A stretch of 64,000 nucleotides of DNA. Source: Thalassotalea_H sp040779345. Lineage in GTDB: Bacteria > Pseudomonadota > Gammaproteobacteria > Enterobacterales > Alteromonadaceae. Shown here one piece after another: positions 63,487 to 64,000 of this stretch. The stretch is from NCBI GenBank assembly GCA_040779345.1, contig JBFONU010000003.1, forward strand, positions 248,001-312,000. Reading direction: 5' to 3'. Position numbers and translations under genes: made by a program. Below the pieces are notes generated by a model, which ran no database searches, had not been told where the DNA came from, and saw only the letters and a list, made by a program, of their open reading frames with translations. How positions within the stretch are numbered: the first letter of the stretch is position 1; the number at the start of each line of letters is the position of its first letter.

Positions 63487-64000
63487 CTATTGAACAAGCA
63501 TTATGCGACTTTTACGCATACCATCATGGCTGACACTACGTACCTGAACGGCACTATTTACCGTAACCGGCCCTTCATATTTGACCCATTGCGTTGAATC
63601 AGTTTTGTACTCTATCGCAACACCTGGAAAGGCAATATTAGCGTGTAGCTTTCCTGCTACTATTTTAGCTCCAACTGTCGGTAAACGATAAAAAACATTA
63701 TCACTTTCAAGTTTTGGCAGAGCTTTTTGACCAATGGTATTAGCAAACAAAACCCATTCATTATTTCTTTTTACTTTCATTTCATCGGTGAATGTATCTG
63801 TTTTCTGGCTATATTTAGCACCCGCATAATTATAAGGTACTGACCAATCGGCTAAGTGCCATGCTCTTTCAGCTAAGGCGAATAAACGAGGGAAAATTTT
63901 ATAATGGGCGACATTATCTGTACGGGTGTTTTCACTCCATAGCTGTCCTTGAATACCTAAAAATTTATTTCCTGCTTTTAACGGTGTTTTAGTGTCGTCA
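63487..64000 (-). CDS. GH20 beta-N-acetylhexosaminidase, C-terminal part
   Basis: The gene enters from beyond the right edge; about 171 C-terminal residues are visible. In the frame upstream of 63780 I read GIQGQLWSENTR and FPRLFALAERAWHLADW, the conserved end of the GH20 barrel, followed by a C-terminal beta-sandwich domain (GVAIEYKTDSTQWVKYEG). GH20 enzymes release GlcNAc from chitobiose and chito-oligomers, here probably in the periplasm or outer membrane, feeding NagP. The N-terminus, signal peptide and catalytic Asp-Glu pair are outside the window. Confidence 0.93.
   Translation of the reverse strand, partial: DDTKTPLKAGNKFLGIQGQLWSENTRTDNVAHYKIFPRLFALAERAWHLADWSVPYNYAGAKYSQKTDTFTDEMKVKRNNEWVLFANTIGQKALPKLESDNVFYRLPTVGAKIVAGKLHANIAFPGVAIEYKTDSTQWVKYEGPVTVNSAVQVRSVSHDGMRKSRIMLVQ

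Overview
The window looks like chromosome of a marine, polysaccharide-degrading gammaproteobacterium of the order Alteromonadales, most likely Colwelliaceae (Colwellia or Thalassotalea type). The reasons are the low G+C DNA, several large TonB-dependent receptors, a laminarin-type beta-glucan locus, a NagP/NagB-II/NagK-type N-acetylglucosamine (GlcNAc) pathway, a full Ccm system I, and a small protein resembling the TIGR02922 family of Colwellia relatives. This placement comes from gene content only. No phage, transposase, rRNA or CRISPR was seen.

Layout. (1) 0.1-13.6 kb: a LysE-type exporter, then a minus-strand beta-1,3-glucan locus. In transcription order this is a LytS-type kinase and LytTR regulator, a GH16 lipoprotein with three repeated C-terminal modules, a TonB-dependent receptor, an MFS sugar permease, a GH3 lipoprotein exo-glucosidase and glucokinase. 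Together these cover surface cleavage, outer-membrane uptake, release of glucose, inner-membrane uptake and phosphorylation. (2) 13.7-16.8 kb: a small accessory cassette of a phospholipase A2-like secreted protein and a secreted protein of unknown function. It is bracketed by two near-identical 66-69 bp direct repeats that each contain a terminator. The phospholipase gene has an 8-bp tandem duplication in its signal-peptide region that throws it out of frame. A PepSY-type membrane protein follows. (3) 17-24 kb: a TonB-dependent receptor with two LacI-like operator sites, then putP-proB-proA (proline uptake plus synthesis). (4) 24.3-30.8 kb: a membrane-anchored zinc peptidase, tRNA-Leu(CAA), and a TetR repressor divergent from an RND efflux adaptor and pump with two tandem operators between them.

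(5) 30.8-39.8 kb: a ROK repressor divergent from a ribose-type ABC importer, a cytoplasmic GH3 hexosaminidase and a TonB-dependent receptor. Inverted repeats of the type TTGAC-N5-GTCAA lie in front of both the ABC genes and the receptor, so this is probably one sugar regulon. (6) 40-48.6 kb: core genes, namely an RDD protein, lptF-lptG, pepA-holC-valS and a cold-shock protein. (7) 48.7-58.2 kb: a PEP-CTERM-like secreted protein, hemH, and the cytochrome c maturation genes as two divergent operons, ccmFGHI and ccmABCDE. (8) 58.8-64 kb: nagK-nagB-nagA-nagP with a LacI-like palindrome upstream, and the 3' end of a GH20 beta-hexosaminidase cut by the window edge.

The most unusual region is 13.7-16.1 kb. 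All functional calls were made by reading motifs by eye; no database search was possible.
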